This document shows, one piece after another, positions 1 through 12,042 of a stretch of DNA of 64,000 nt (position 1 is the first letter of the stretch; the number at the start of each line of letters is the position of its first letter). The notes under the pieces were generated by a model that was not told the origin of the DNA, did not search any database, and was given only the letters and a program-made list of their open reading frames with translations. The DNA lies in the NCBI GenBank assembly GCA_003008705.1, contig PDUO01000040.1, positions 186,001 to 250,000 on the forward strand. Direction: 5' to 3'. The DNA is from Pezicula radicicola (Eukaryota > Ascomycota > Leotiomycetes > Helotiales > Dermateaceae). A program made the position numbers and the translations under genes.

Positions 1-1126
1 GGCGACCAATGAAGGTTACAGTTGACAGTCGAATCATTATGTAAGTTACCAAACCCCAACTTAACGACTTTGACCTCTAACACAACTTAGCGATACGTTT
101 GCCTTTGGGAAATTTAACCCCAATCGCGTTACTCATCTTGGACCACTCAAGTTGAAGTCCAAAGCAACACCAGCCACCTCCGAAGACTCCGATGAGTCTG
201 ACGGCTACTACACGAGCGAAGGTGAGGTGAGTGAATACGAGGGCGAAGAGGACATTAAGACCGGGAGAAAGCACAAGCGCATTCCTCTTACCGACAACCA
301 ACTTATCCATGCCACCCCTCTTCTAAAAGGATATGCCCTCAAGATTAAGCAATGGCTCGAGTTCTTTGTGGATGCCGTCGATGAAATCAAGTGGAACACA
401 GAAGCATTCAGCAACCTAGTCCTCCCAGCGGATCAAAAGGATTTGATTCTCGCTTTTGCCGAATCCCAAGTAAAATACAAAGACACCTTCGACGATGTCA
501 TCTCCGGCAAAGGTAAAGGAATCATCCTCCTGCTCTCCGGCGGGCCCGGTATTGGCAAGACTCTAACCGCCGAATCCGTTGCCGAAAACATGAAGGTCCC
601 CCTCTACATGATGAGTGCAGGTGACTTAGGCGTTAAATCATCCGACGTCGAAACAGCCCTCACCACCATCCTCGAAATGGTTGCAAAATGGAACGCAGTC
701 TTGCTCCTCGACGAATGCGACGTCTTCCTTGAAGCCCGCTCAGCCCACGATCTCGAACGCAACAAAATCGTGTCAATCTTCCTTCGAACCCTCGAATATT
801 ACGAAGGAATCCTCTTCCTCACCACAAACCGAGTCAACAACATGGATCCAGCCTTCCAATCCCGAATTCACATCTCCATGGAATACCCAAGCCTAGATAT
901 CTCTTCACGCACTCAAGTCTGGAATAACTTTTTACAGAGAGGTATCGATCACGAGTTGAGCGTTGAGGAAATCTCTAAGTTAGCCAAGATTGATATTAAC
1001 GGGAGACAAATTAAGAATGTTTTGAAGACTAGTCAGCTTCTGGCTTGTCATAGGGGGACGCCTTTGAGGTATGAACATCTGAAGACGGTTCTTGGAGTTG
1101 AGAACAAGGATTTGGTTCTTGAGTGA
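1..1126 (+). CDS. AAA+ ATPase, C-terminal part (5' end outside window)
   Basis: Partial gene; the start lies left of position 1. Exons read as <1..40 and 91..1126. The 50-bp intron 41..90 has GTAAGT, a CTAAC branch site and a TTAG acceptor, and keeps the frame (phase 2). An acidic Asp/Glu/Ser-rich linker (about 180-260) is followed by one AAA module: Walker A GGPGIGKT (539-562), Walker B LLLDECD (about 702-722), sensor-1-like TTN near 830 and the DPAFQSRI arginine-finger region near 845-870, then a helical lid. This is the layout of the large fungal AAA proteins with a DUF7025-type N-terminal part; that N-terminal domain is an expectation, not seen here. Substrate unknown. Stop TGA at 1124-1126. 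An ATP-dependent remodelling role follows from the family; cell location cannot be read. Confidence 0.9.
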
Positions 1127-1688
1127 TTGAACGTTATTCCTTATAGCTCTTTATTACATTGAGGGCTTTGCTTCGGTTCAGTGGTTTGGGATCGGGAAAG
1201 GAAGGTTGGGATATCAGAACTGGGGTTCTTGATTTACTATAGTTTTTACTTAGATTCAAATACAGCGTTGATTTATCTACCTGCTTGTGCAATCAATTGT
1301 CATTTCGTAGAAAATTTTCCCACTTCCCGGGTATAAAAGGTTTACTTTTTTGCAACCTACTCGTAGAGGTCACATGACTATTACGTTCAACATTTGTGGG
1401 AATGAGGGTGAATGAGGGTTAATAAGGATAAAACGGCTGCAAATTTTGGTATGTTTCCACAAAACAAGGCTGAGTGGCAGACTTGATACTCACTCTGGCG
1501 GTGCAGTGTAGTCTCAAAGAAATAAATATTCTTCCCTAGCCGAGCTACCAGTACAAAAACCCCTCCCTGCTTCAACTCTTCCAAAAACCACAACCAAAAA
1601 CCAGACCGCAAAACCGATATCGACTCCCTCAACTTTATACGGCGACATCGACATCAACCTCAAACCACACAAAGGCATAAGCATAGTC
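1127..1688. other. Intergenic, promoter side of 2EXR gene
   Basis: No gene seen. A TATA-like TATAAAAG lies at 1332-1339, and a CACATG E-box-like hexamer follows near 1371. Pyrimidine-rich stretches occur around 1550-1620, just upstream of the next start codon. Confidence 0.5.
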
Positions 1689-2390
1689 ATGGACAAGGCC
1701 GGCAAAGACATGGCGCAATCCTCTGTCGCAAACGGAGAAACCGATGGGAAGAAGTTCAACCAATTCACGCTTTTCAGCGAACTCCCCAAGGAGCTTCGAT
1801 TGATGATTTGGGGTTTCTACAGCCAACAACCGCAACGAGGAATCATCGCTCTAATAGGTGTAACGAGAACTCAATTCCACGCAACCCGACATGTTACTTA
1901 TCCACTTCTCTTGATCAACAGTGAAACCCGACAAGAAGCCCTCCAACCACAAAACTTCACCAGGATCGTAGATGGCTCTGTACCAATTTTCGCAAACCCC
2001 GACTCAGACATCTTGTTTGTCGATATTGACCCTCGTTGGGTCATGAGATTTTGGTACGATACAAAATTTGTCATGGATCATACTACTTACTGTATTAACC
2101 AATTCCGATCTCTGGCTTTTAGAATGAGTAGTATGAAGGAACATGTAATCTCGGGAATGCTGTTTAGCTTAGCTTCTGCTTCCTTGGTTCGTGCTATTAC
2201 GGTATTCTCTCAGCTGGAGGAGATTTTAATTATCAAAGACGCGGGTGGTGTGGAGGAGTTTATGAAGCATTTAATTGCTCGTCTAAAGACCAGGGCTGGC
2301 CTAAATAGCTCTGGTAGGAAGTCTGAGTCTGTTGCTTGGAAGATTCCTGAGGTTGTAATGACTGTTACTATGGATGAGTTGATGGCATGA
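1689..2390 (+). CDS. 2EXR domain protein (first of two)
   Basis: Single-exon gene of 233 residues. The N-terminal third carries the 2EXR signature: Phe-x-Leu-Phe followed by ELPKELRLMIW (about residues 33-43), then the pattern of hydrophobic strands and the LLLINSETRQEAL helix in which a former ascomycete-specific domain is conserved. The rest is the usual extension with a DILFVDID strand and a long helical region (FRSLAFRM). No signal peptide or membrane segment. 2EXR proteins are abundant and mostly uncharacterised in Helotiales; the domain resembles F-box-type helices but a role in ubiquitination is not established. A same-strand gene of the same family follows 594 bp downstream. ATG at 1689 is the first in-frame methionine; stop TGA. 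Confidence 0.85.
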   Translation: MDKAGKDMAQSSVANGETDGKKFNQFTLFSELPKELRLMIWGFYSQQPQRGIIALIGVTRTQFHATRHVTYPLLLINSETRQEALQPQNFTRIVDGSVPIFANPDSDILFVDIDPRWVMRFWYDTKFVMDHTTYCINQFRSLAFRMSSMKEHVISGMLFSLASASLVRAITVFSQLEEILIIKDAGGVEEFMKHLIARLKTRAGLNSSGRKSESVAWKIPEVVMTVTMDELMA

Positions 2391-2983
2391 GCTCTTAGTC
2401 GTTAAGGAATTGGAGCATTTGAAATAGGGCAATGACTAGAAATCATTTCTAGTGTTGGAGGGGGGAAAAAGCTTCTTACATTGATGGGTTCTACAGCCCA
2501 GTTACTCAGGGAGGCAATCAATGAAGCATTAGTTTGTCAAAAAATCATGGTAAACATGCATTACTATACAGATTACCTTGTATGATATCATTTTCATTAG
2601 GTCTATTTCGACATATAAGAAAGAAATTCCTCACTCAAATCAAGTAAGTTTCTGAAGAATTAAGTCTTGTTACATCTTAATATGTAAGGATTTAAAATGA
2701 TCTCCTACAAAGCACTTAACGCGGTAACCAAAAAAATCAAAACCGAATCTGTAGATAGTGAATTTGAAAATTTCACTCAGAGGATATAATGTTCCACTAG
2801 CCCACTAGCGTGGTCCTCGCCTATATAAAGCCCAGGGCGATTTGAATCTTCCACCTTTTCTCTTTCATCTTCATAACCAACCACCAGAACCTTGTAGACC
2901 GCAACGCCCTCACTTTGCCACCGGAATCTATCAACATCATAACAATCAGACGCAAAGCAATCGACACACGAGCATTCGCAAAG
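2391..2983. promoter_or_regulatory. Intergenic with TATA box for second 2EXR gene
   Basis: A strong TATA-like box TATATAAA at 2822-2829 lies about 155 bp before the ATG at 2984, consistent with a short 5' UTR. The rest is moderately AT-rich DNA with no gene seen. Confidence 0.5.
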
Positions 2984-3715
2984 ATGTCAGCCCCCGAGAT
3001 CAACACCGGTGGTTCTCAACTTCAAACTCTTCGTGATAATGTTGCTAAGCCCCTCAAGACCTTCACCCGATTCCCAGATTTGCCCACAGAGATTCGCTTG
3101 AAGATCTGGAGCATTCACCTGAAGCGCCCACAGATCATCATCTTGAAGGGTCACTCTTTTGAAATCATCGGGGAGTTTAATATGAAAGCAACTTCTGGTA
3201 CCAGCTCCGAGACTTTCTCGCTCCTCCACACAAATCAAGAAAGCCGCGCCGAGGTTCTGAGGCTATACGTCTACAGCCGAATAACTCCAATTGTCACACC
3301 AACTTCTATCAACTATGCGAAAGACACACTGTTCCTTGATTTTGACCTGTATTGTACCATGGCTCTTTCCGCGAAGGCTACTGTTGAGGCTTCCAAAGAT
3401 GGTTCGGAGTGCAACCTAAACAAGTTTCGATGCCTTGTCTGCCACCTCAGCGCCATTATGGTCAACTGTTTCGATCCCGCATTCAATATCCCACGCTGTG
3501 CAAGCTTCGTGTGCTTCATAACCCGACCTTTCAGTGCCTTGGAGGAATTGACAATTGTCAAGGAGGAGCACGATAAATTTGATTTGGGGGAGTTCTCGGT
3601 GGCTATGGAGATTACGTTTTCGGAGGACTGGGAGGCACGTCACAGCGGAAGGGTTGCACCGAGGATCGTTGTTATCACCGAGGAGGAGATCAATGCTCGT
3701 ATCGGCCATCGTTAA
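2984..3715 (+). CDS. 2EXR domain protein (second of two)
   Basis: Single-exon gene of 243 residues. I chose ATG 2984 (context AAGATGTC, 155 bp downstream of a TATA box) over an in-frame non-ATG extension. The 2EXR core is FTRFPDLPTEIRLKIW (about residues 26-41), followed by LLHTNQESRAEVL and a DTLFLDFD strand, the same order as in the gene at 1689-2390. Sequence between the conserved blocks differs greatly, so the pair is an old duplication or two family members brought together, not a recent copy. C-terminus ends with an acidic ITEEEIN helix. No targeting signal. Function unknown. Confidence 0.85.
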   Translation: MSAPEINTGGSQLQTLRDNVAKPLKTFTRFPDLPTEIRLKIWSIHLKRPQIIILKGHSFEIIGEFNMKATSGTSSETFSLLHTNQESRAEVLRLYVYSRITPIVTPTSINYAKDTLFLDFDLYCTMALSAKATVEASKDGSECNLNKFRCLVCHLSAIMVNCFDPAFNIPRCASFVCFITRPFSALEELTIVKEEHDKFDLGEFSVAMEITFSEDWEARHSGRVAPRIVVITEEEINARIGHR

Positions 3716-6700
3716 GTGGAAGATACACTGGTGCTGGGGATAATTGGTGATGGCAGGGTAGACATATAATACATGTCTCTGGGCGAGTGCGATGTTTTCT
3801 TGGGCGATTTCCATTTTAAGAGCGATGCAGCTTCTCAGCTTCTGAGTCTTAGGAGGGCATTATTCTTTCGCCGTAGATATGGAATTCAAAAACATTGCAA
3901 TGTACATGTGTCAATTCTCTACATACCGACGTCTACTTTCGTGCATAGCCCATGTCCTTGAAACGTGATGCATTCCATATCTGTGATCCGCACCTTTCTA
4001 CTCGCTTAACTTTCAACTGCAAGAAGACATAGCAACCTATTAGTCAAAATACATGCACGCTTTATGCATACTTTTCTACTCTATGGGCTCCAAATATACA
4101 TGTATGGCTACCATTTCAATATGAAGCTAAAGTTCGGTTAATGACAGGCTTTGCAATTTCCCTTCCAGACCACCTTAAAAAGCTCGGTTTAATTGTAATA
4201 CTAATTCATACTACAACAAAAAAGACTTGGGACGATTATTTTAGCAGATCCTAATCCATAAGTGATTACGGAGGAAAATAAAGGGAAAGGTAAACATCAA
4301 TGTTGTAGAACATTGTAGTGGAAGTTGATCTCCGGCTTGAATTAGGAGGCCAAGCTCAAACTGGTGACTAAAATCCTGTTACATTAAGAAATTTATTGAA
4401 ATGCGAACTAGAGTCAACTCATATCTAGAATCGAGGACTATCACCAATCAACCTGGTAGTCGACACGTGGCTAGTGAAAATACTTGGGTTTAGTTCAGCC
4501 AATATGATTCTAGGATGCCTCCACCGAGGTACAACTATCTCACAACTACTGACAAGATATACTTATTAAATCTTGTATAGATAGTAATTACATTATGTTG
4601 TCATTTTATATAGAAGTGTCAATCAATATATATTTAGTTACGCATTCTGTTTTAATTTATTTTGGGGCTTGAAGTATGATATTATAGTATTACTAATTTA
4701 TTTGTGCATAGGAGTATACGGCCTATTATTGTTAGTATTGTACCTTATAGGTTAAGTGCCCTTCTATACAAGCCTCTTCGGTGTTTGAGTCAGTCTACTA
4801 TGCCTGTAACCCCTTCTTTGCGAGGTCTTAAGTTTCCTGAGTGATTTCCAATGGCTTGGATATAGTTAATTTAGTGGATGTATTATTACCTTTCTTGTAA
4901 AGAAAAATGCTAGTTCTTCCGTCTAGTGTTAGTGGCTAGCTAGTTCTATAGTGTACGCTACTTCTGTGTCTTTAATGGTATACAGAGGCCATTAGAAAAT
5001 ACTATAACGGTAATTTTAGACGTATAGACAATTGAGAAGAATACTATTCAAGACTATTACTTTCTCGATTCAAGGCCTGTAGTGTAATTCATTCTAAGTT
5101 AACCACTAGCGCTTGTGTTCGTTAACCAAACAATATAATATTAGTAGAGTTCAAGAACAAGATAAAGATCATTCAAGAAGGAAAGAGAATCAGTCAGGGA
5201 CCCAGATACAAAGCCTACATAAGGAGTACCCTATTGGGGGAAGGCAATACCATTGGCAGCAACTGACATCCTAAAAAGACTGTGCAGCACGAATTCAATG
5301 AAGGTGCGTCTATTACCACTACGTCGAGTGTGTGCAGTGTTAAGAAGATGCTCTAGCCTATTATAGCTGCTATAAACAGGCAAGGAATCAGAAAGTTAAA
5401 CCATTTTAAAGAATTTATCGTAGCTATAATGTTGTCACTATGAATCTTGTTGTTAATTCTCAGAAATCCAAATTGCTTCTAGATAAATAGAGTCTGCTCT
5501 CTTTTGAAAGCTCACTTTTCATCAATCAAGTTGCCTTTACATAGGTAGGTAAGTTACTTGAGGTCAAGGTAGTGGAGAAGAGTTATCTTAGCAGCTGGGC
5601 TTCGAGGGTCGATAATAATGTCTCTTTCAGCTACCTTTTGCTTGATCTTTGCAGTAGATATACTTCGATAAAAGGAAAGTAAAACATCTAGTTCTGGTAA
5701 TTAGTACCATTACACAAAAGAATTGTGTAACAAACTGCCTTCGACCTAGGAAAACAAGGGGACTAAGTGTTACAGATAAAGATCGAGGCTAGCACTTAAC
5801 TCCCACTTGGTAACATGTGATAGGTAACAAAGTCCATCAAATACATAACAAGAATTCGTATAATCATTATCTCATTAAAGTTAAACTTTTCGGTGACCAC
5901 TTCAAGATAAGTCTCCCAATCCAAAACGAAACATCACAACTAATTCCAAGCCCAAAAATCTCACCAAGTTAACCTCGCAAACAAAAAAGCCAACCTCTAG
6001 CCCGACAACACCCAAACATTCCATCACGCGGAACACCAAAGCTCAAAGCCTCGAAAAGGAAGCCTTGCCCTTAACCCTAAGCCTTCCAAAGCCGATACCG
6101 CACCTCGCCCGATTCAATTCCGAAAGTGTATTCGGACTTCCACCACCACGAGCTACCAAAACAGCGCCAAGCCAATTTCTAGGCTACCATTCAATGTCAT
6201 CATCATAACAGTGTATCATACTCGGTGAGTGGAAAGCAAACGAACCATCCCAGCCACAATGCATTACCTCATTAGCGATTATAACGCTAAGAAGCTAAGA
6301 CGCTAAGAGAACTAAGGATATCCCCGCTTCGTTAGTAAGTATGTTTGTTTGACCATAACTTTTGTTCCGTTGAGCCGCATGATTTTCGAGAACGTGCAAT
6401 GGGCTGCGTTACGTGATTTGTGATACCATACCTCCATGGACTGACTTTTTGTTATTACTCGGCTTTTCGCCTGAGCTGCTTATCTGTCTGCGGAGTAGGG
6501 GCTGTTGTGTAAGTTGATTTTAAGCGAGCTACATACATATCATATTGGTCGGGCGTGATGATTTGGGGTATAAGTTTCGAGGTCCTTTTGATGAGGTTCG
6601 GGACTTTTTTTCTTTTTCTTTTGGTTGTTCAACTTGTTCTACTATTGTTCTTTATCTATTATCTTTTCTTACCTACTTGTGCTATTACTATATCTCGACT

Positions 6701-6918
6701 TTATACTTGTAATTCTGGGTGTTGTTGGATTGGATATCGACTCAAGGGACTCCTTCCAATCGACAGGGCTCTGTTCAAAAGAAAGAGAAGGGAGACTGTG
6801 CTTCTGTTTAAGGTGTGGGGAATTCATAGCTACTTGGTATAACTTACGCTGATGATGGTTGATAGTTTCGACACCTGTCGAATCTGAAGCCTAGCTTAAG
6901 AAACCCAAAGTCTAAGGA
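3716..6918. other. Gene-poor AT-rich tract
   Basis: About 3.2 kb in which no reading frame can be supported; all frames are interrupted by frequent stops. The 4540-4750 part is especially AT-rich, with runs such as TATATATT. GC rises after about 5900. The composition would fit old, mutated (RIP-type) repeat DNA, but I recognise no transposon protein motif or terminal repeat. Confidence 0.45.
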
Positions 6919-7242
6919 ATGGGTCGTTCAACCTACTCACCCCAATCTCGCACCTACTCTAAATCCGAGCCCTCCATTGCACCCAGCGGACGTACCGATC
7001 GATCGAGACATCGTGACCGATCCCCTGAACGAAGACACGAGAATATCGGAACCCGTAAAGCTGTTGGTGCTGTGCTCATCTTGGCTTTGATATATAAATT
7101 CTGGTCGAGAAAGGAGGATAAAAGAGAAAAAGAGGAGAGAAGACGGAAGAGTGCTGGTCATCGTCGTGTGAGGAGGGAGAGAAGGGGAGAGTGGGATGGT
7201 GAGACGATTGTTGGAGATGGGGGATATATTTATCATGATTGA
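6919..7242 (+). CDS. Small basic protein with one predicted membrane segment
   Basis: Open frame of 107 residues from ATG 6919. Residues 1-50 are Ser/Arg-rich (SRHRDRSPERR), residues about 52-64 are hydrophobic (AVGAVLILALIYKFW) and would make one short membrane helix, and the remainder is highly charged (KEDKREKEERRRK). This arg-rich / helix / charged-tail layout occurs in small fungal hypothetical proteins; I do not recognise a named family. Codon pattern is plausible for a gene, but no intron or homolog supports it. A further 3' exon cannot be excluded because a GTGAGT follows the stop region at about 7260. Confidence 0.45.
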   Translation: MGRSTYSPQSRTYSKSEPSIAPSGRTDRSRHRDRSPERRHENIGTRKAVGAVLILALIYKFWSRKEDKREKEERRRKSAGHRRVRRERRGEWDGETIVGDGGYIYHD

Positions 7243-9045
7243 AGGCCCGGATGGAGCTGGTGAGTGTATGAGAAAGATGAAGATGATAACGACTTTGATG
7301 ATCTATTGATGGGGGTATTGCGGGCTTGGCAATGCTTGGATTTCTAATTTGGAGCGGGGAAAGTTCCCATGGCGTTGGTTGGTGGTGGTCGTGGCTTCTG
7401 TTTTATGCACACTTTGTGATGTATTTTTTGCTTTCTTGCTTTCTTGCTCTTATCAACACTCGTTGTTATTCTTTAGTATTGTTCCTGATATTTATTTATC
7501 TATTCTCGGGTTTGGACGGTGTTTCTGGTGACGACGAGGCGTTTGTGGCGGTGGCTCGGCCAGTAGCTTCCATGCGGGTCTCTTTTTTAGTTTTGTACTT
7601 GCTGTAACGCTCCTGCGAGTCTACTTTAGAGTAACAGTAATAAACAATAGAATATATGAAAACGCTTCTTCTTCTTCCACGACAACCACAACTTGTGATA
7701 ACCATAGGGTTGCGTGGGCTGGACTTCATTGGTCTTTTATTAAGGAGTGCCTCCATAGTGCACTCACTTGAGTTCCTCGTTACGACTTGACACTGGCGCA
7801 TTTTCGGAAGACTCTCTGACGGGTACGGAGTACCGCACAGAGTAATAATCTGGGCGTCTGAACTCATCGAGGTAGATCATACAGGGCCAACCCGATTGTT
7901 CGGGCTGCTTGTCCTTAATACAACTTCAATTAGGGTCGCCTCTCGGCTCGGTCGGTTGACGGCCTTTAAAAGTCGCGGTGGCTTCGTTTTGAAGTGAGCT
8001 TTCCCAGACCAAGATCTCCATTCTGAAACAATGGAATTACTAAAAGTGAATCGTTTTCCACAGGTTAGACTTTTCTGCGAAAACGAATCTGCGAGAGCCC
8101 TGTGAAGTTGTAGGATCTTGTAACAGAGGCGAATATGGCTCCAGGTTGTACCATATTGCAAGCTGTGGAGAAGGGTCTTGCCTGCGCCGTTGCTCTGCCC
8201 TTGCAAAATGTGATCTGTCAAGACTCGAGCTTAAGGCTGACAGGGGCAGCTTTGAATAGCGGAAGTCCGGCGACGTTGCGAGGCTGCATCTGAAGATTTG
8301 CTTCCACAGCTCCAAAAATAGACGTTCCTTTGAGGCTCTGGGGGTGTTGTTCTGAGTTGGCAAAAGATGATTGCATTTCTCTCGTCGTGGCAGGGCTGAA
8401 GACCAAAAAAGCACTGTCTGATAGGTGGTCTTGGGGGCGGTGAAATGGGCTACGTACTGTACTTACAGTATCATGCCCCCTGTAATCATCCTGCCCTAAA
8501 CGAGCGGCCCGCATTTCCAACAACACTCTCCGAATCCTTCGACTCTTCACCAATCTGACGTCTTGCAGCTTCTCTCCAGCCCCCCAAGGCTCACATCACC
8601 ACCTGTCTTGGCTCGACACCGCATCAAAATTCAATAAGTTTCATGTCGGCCGATCGTTCTGCTTGCAGAGCACAATCCCAAATGCTACAGTACCGGTAGG
8701 TAGGTACTAAATCGACCTCCTTGCCTTGCGCTTGAGGCCCACATCCTTCTTTGTCTTTTGCAGATGGCCCCCAAGTAAGTTATCTTTTCTTGTTTCTGAA
8801 TGTCAGTTGCTTCAGTCCCTGTTCTGTTCTGTTTGCGCATCATACATAGATTATCGAAAGACTATTTATCGTCTTACTCCAATAGCACACCTTGTCTCGT
8901 ATCTTCCGTGCAACTTCATTTCTAGGGTTTGCTTGATCCGTGGCACAGGCGTAGTCAGCGTCATGAACTGCTAAAACAGCAACGCATCTCGACATTGCGA
9001 CAACTCCATTGAAAGCAGCAGCAGCGACTGAAAAAAGAGGCAAAC
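7243..9045. other. Intergenic, 5' region of the large membrane protein gene
   Basis: No supported gene. Overlapping minus-strand open frames at 7877-8553 lack any family pattern. Around 8764 an ATG is followed nine bases later by a GTAAGT, and an acceptor-like TTCTAG sits near 8920, so a 5' UTR intron for the gene starting at 9046 is possible; joining these does not give a longer protein because in-frame stops follow. Confidence 0.35.
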
Positions 9046-12042
9046 ATGTCAGAACATCGAAGGAGTCTTCTAAGGGAAGAGAGCAGCGAGCTCTCCGAAA
9101 CGTCGACAGCGATTGCATCAATTGGATCAATTGGATCTCCACAATCAACCATAATCCAGGTTTTTCCTTCTCGCCGACACTCCTACCACCGAATGTCCTC
9201 GCAGGGCTCCAACGATTTCCCAGACCTAACCCACGTCATCTCTCAACAAGCCAGCATTCACTCGGTCAACGATGAGGAAACGGAAAGCCTCGATAGCGGA
9301 GCACAGGGCCTGGGAATTTCAACGGGGAGGCCAATGTCAATTACCCGTGTGCCAGTCGGTGCAGAACGAATAAAGTCTCCAAAGCCAGCGAGTCCTGCAA
9401 AGAAGCGCTTTTCTACAGTAAATACAGGTGATAACTCTCCCTCGACTCCACAAACGCCTGGATCTTCAAAGCCATTGTTATCGCCGGCTTGGGTACGGAT
9501 GGATTCTGGCAGTTACACATATGGGTACGACGGCGGAAAGTTGGGGCCGATGAACGAAGAACACGACATCTCGAAGGGGAGGTTGACGGCTTTTAATGAA
9601 GACCTGCAGGATACATTTCCAGATGATAATGGCCCCACGGGAACTACGAGATCAATGAGGTCTATGGTCTCGAGTGTCAATGATAATGATAGTAAACTTT
9701 CTTATGGTATGTCTGCTTGTGCTTCCTAAAGGCCGTGCTAACCTTACCAGGGCCATCAATGGCCCCCTGTCCTACGAAAGATGATATCCACCAGGGACGA
9801 GGAAACTGGCTTTCGATGTCAATTATAGGACTCTCAATCTATTCTACAGTATTTTCGGGTATTTGGCTAGCACTGGCTCTAGTTCGACCACGATATGGTC
9901 GAGCAATTCATTCGGGTGGGAATTTAACCCCAGCAACTGCCTCTATTGTATTTGCGCTCTTTGCAAAGACAATTGAACTTTCGTTTGTCACAGTTTTTGT
10001 CACGTTCCTCGGTCAGGTTCTTAGCCGTCGTTCTCTGGTGAAGTCGTCTCGAGGTGTTACGATAGCAGAGATGTCAATGCGAACTTGGGTAATCCAGCCT
10101 GGCTTCATGATCACTCATTGGAGGCATTTGCAGCATGTCGGGATGACGCTTCTGGGTGGGATCAGTTTGACAGCTGCTGTAGTGGCCATGTTTTACACAA
10201 CAGCTTCGGACGCTCTTGTTTCGCCCCATCTTAAATATGGTCGGTGGGAGAACAAGGAAATGTATGGATGGGTCGAAACCAGCTATGCAAATCCCTACTT
10301 TATCAAAGATAATTGCCAGACACCAGTTAGTGTAACTGAGGATCCTGATAACGCAGGCCTTACCTGCCTTGCAGTTGAGCATGCTGGTCAAGGTACACTC
10401 CCTAAGTTGTCTTCCTGTGGCGATCACTGACAACCTTTCCAGCCTACCATAACACTTTGGCATATCTCGAGACATGGGCTGCGATCAGCGCCTTAGGTGT
10501 CGGAGAGTCTACAGATCTTGCCCAGCGTCCAGAGCCTATAGGGATGCTTTTTGATAACACGACTGTCACCGGGAGCTGGGTGCAAACTAATACTAGCAAT
10601 ATGACGGCTAGTTATTCAAAATACAATCGGATCATAAACAATGTCACAGTTTCCATGCCGCACGCTGGAGTTTTTTCTGCGGCGCGAAACCAGATGAATG
10701 GTATTCTACAGCCAGCCGAACTGGCAGGCGTAGGAGAATATAGCCTAAAGGCCTCTGTCGTTAGTCCTACAGTTAATGTTCTGTGCGCCAACATGAATGC
10801 GACTGAAATAGCACCGCTCATTTACGTAACTTGGCCAAATGCTCAAAAGTTGAACGGATCCGCTATTCCAGGACAAGAGATGGCATGGGACGGATATGAA
10901 AACGATGTCCAATTACAGCCAGGCGAATCTTATCTGAATAGCACCAATACCAATCTGGATGAAATATTCCAATGGGGAGCGAACTTTTCCCGGCAGCCGC
11001 CAGTATTTCCAATGGTTTGTGTACTGGACTTCTCCAAATATCTCGTACTGACATTTGATAGCTCCCGATCGACTACAATACCCTTACCAATGTCTCGGTT
11101 GCCAATAGTGACTCGATCTACATCTTAGCGAAAGCCCCTAGTTCCGAAACCACCGACTATACCCTCTGCCAGATGCGCTCTATGCTATCGCCTAATTGCA
11201 GCACTCATTACAACGTGTCAGGGACTACCAATGGCCAGCTGATCGCGCACTGCGAGGACCCAGATGACCATCTTGCATACTATAAATCATTCAAAGACGT
11301 TCCGGCGTCGACGATAAGTACTGACTGGAGAAACGTGATATCAGAATGGGCATTGTCACTTTCTCTGAACACTGGCATTTCCAACGCCAATTCGTCAACA
11401 TCTAGGTTACTCACACAATTCATTCCATACTACAAGGGTTGGGGAGATGTCACGTTGAGCACACTCAAGCCAAGTATTGCGGAAGCACTTGCTATTATGT
11501 CTGGATGTACTCTACTTCTCAGTACGACAAGTTCAACGTTTTACCATTACTGGGCATACGAATCAATGATTTTAGACCCTGGAATTTACCAATCTTTCAA
11601 CGCATCTATCTCATCGCAACAATACACTTCGGGATACACTCAGGAGTGGCAAGGCATTTTTTATATCGTCTTGCTTCTTGTGTTTGCCACCAACATCTTC
11701 TGTCTTGTCTATTTCTTTCTCCGGTCTGGTCTAGTAACAGACTTCACTGAACCGCCCAATCTGTTCGCTCTCGCAATCAACAGTCCGCCATCTAACCGCC
11801 TAAACGGTAGCTGCGGAGCTGGGCCGGAAGGGCATCAACTCAATGTCGATTGGCATGTAGAGCAAGACCAGCATACGGAACACGTTTATATTCGAGAGGG
11901 TGGTGCACCAGTGATAACGAGGCCATTTGAGGATTGTGGAGGTGAGAGGAGTCCCGGGGTGAGAATGAGAAGGCAGCAACAGGATATGAGGAGTGTTAGT
12001 TCTTATAGTAAGCTGAGCAATATGAGGAAAACGTGGCTGTAG
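9046..12042 (+). CDS. Large membrane protein with glycosylated ectodomain, uncharacterised fungal family
   Basis: Four exons: 9046..9706, 9751..10392, 10443..11014, 11062..12042 (951 residues); introns of 44, 50 and 47 bp, each with a CTAAC/CTGAC branch site. Residues 1-235 are a Ser-rich cytosolic-type region. Three hydrophobic segments follow at about 242-264, 283-308 and 353-375, then a roughly 440-residue ectodomain with many N-glycosylation sequons (for example NTT, NTSN, NMTA, NVT, NVS, NSS) and scattered cysteines, a last membrane helix at about 821-844 (GIFYIVLLLVFATNIF) and a short basic tail. This topology matches a broad uncharacterised ascomycete family, sometimes mislabelled as a purine enzyme. 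No catalytic motif seen. Likely at the plasma membrane or a secretory compartment (inference). Confidence 0.85.

Noticed and set aside
6555..6852. Hydrophobic open frames before the small membrane protein
   Set aside because: T-rich DNA gives Leu/Phe-rich translations in several frames at once; no gene-like structure.
7877..8553. Three overlapping minus-strand open frames
   Set aside because: No family motif, no consistent start and no splice signals linking them; the overlap of frames fits GC-richer non-coding DNA.
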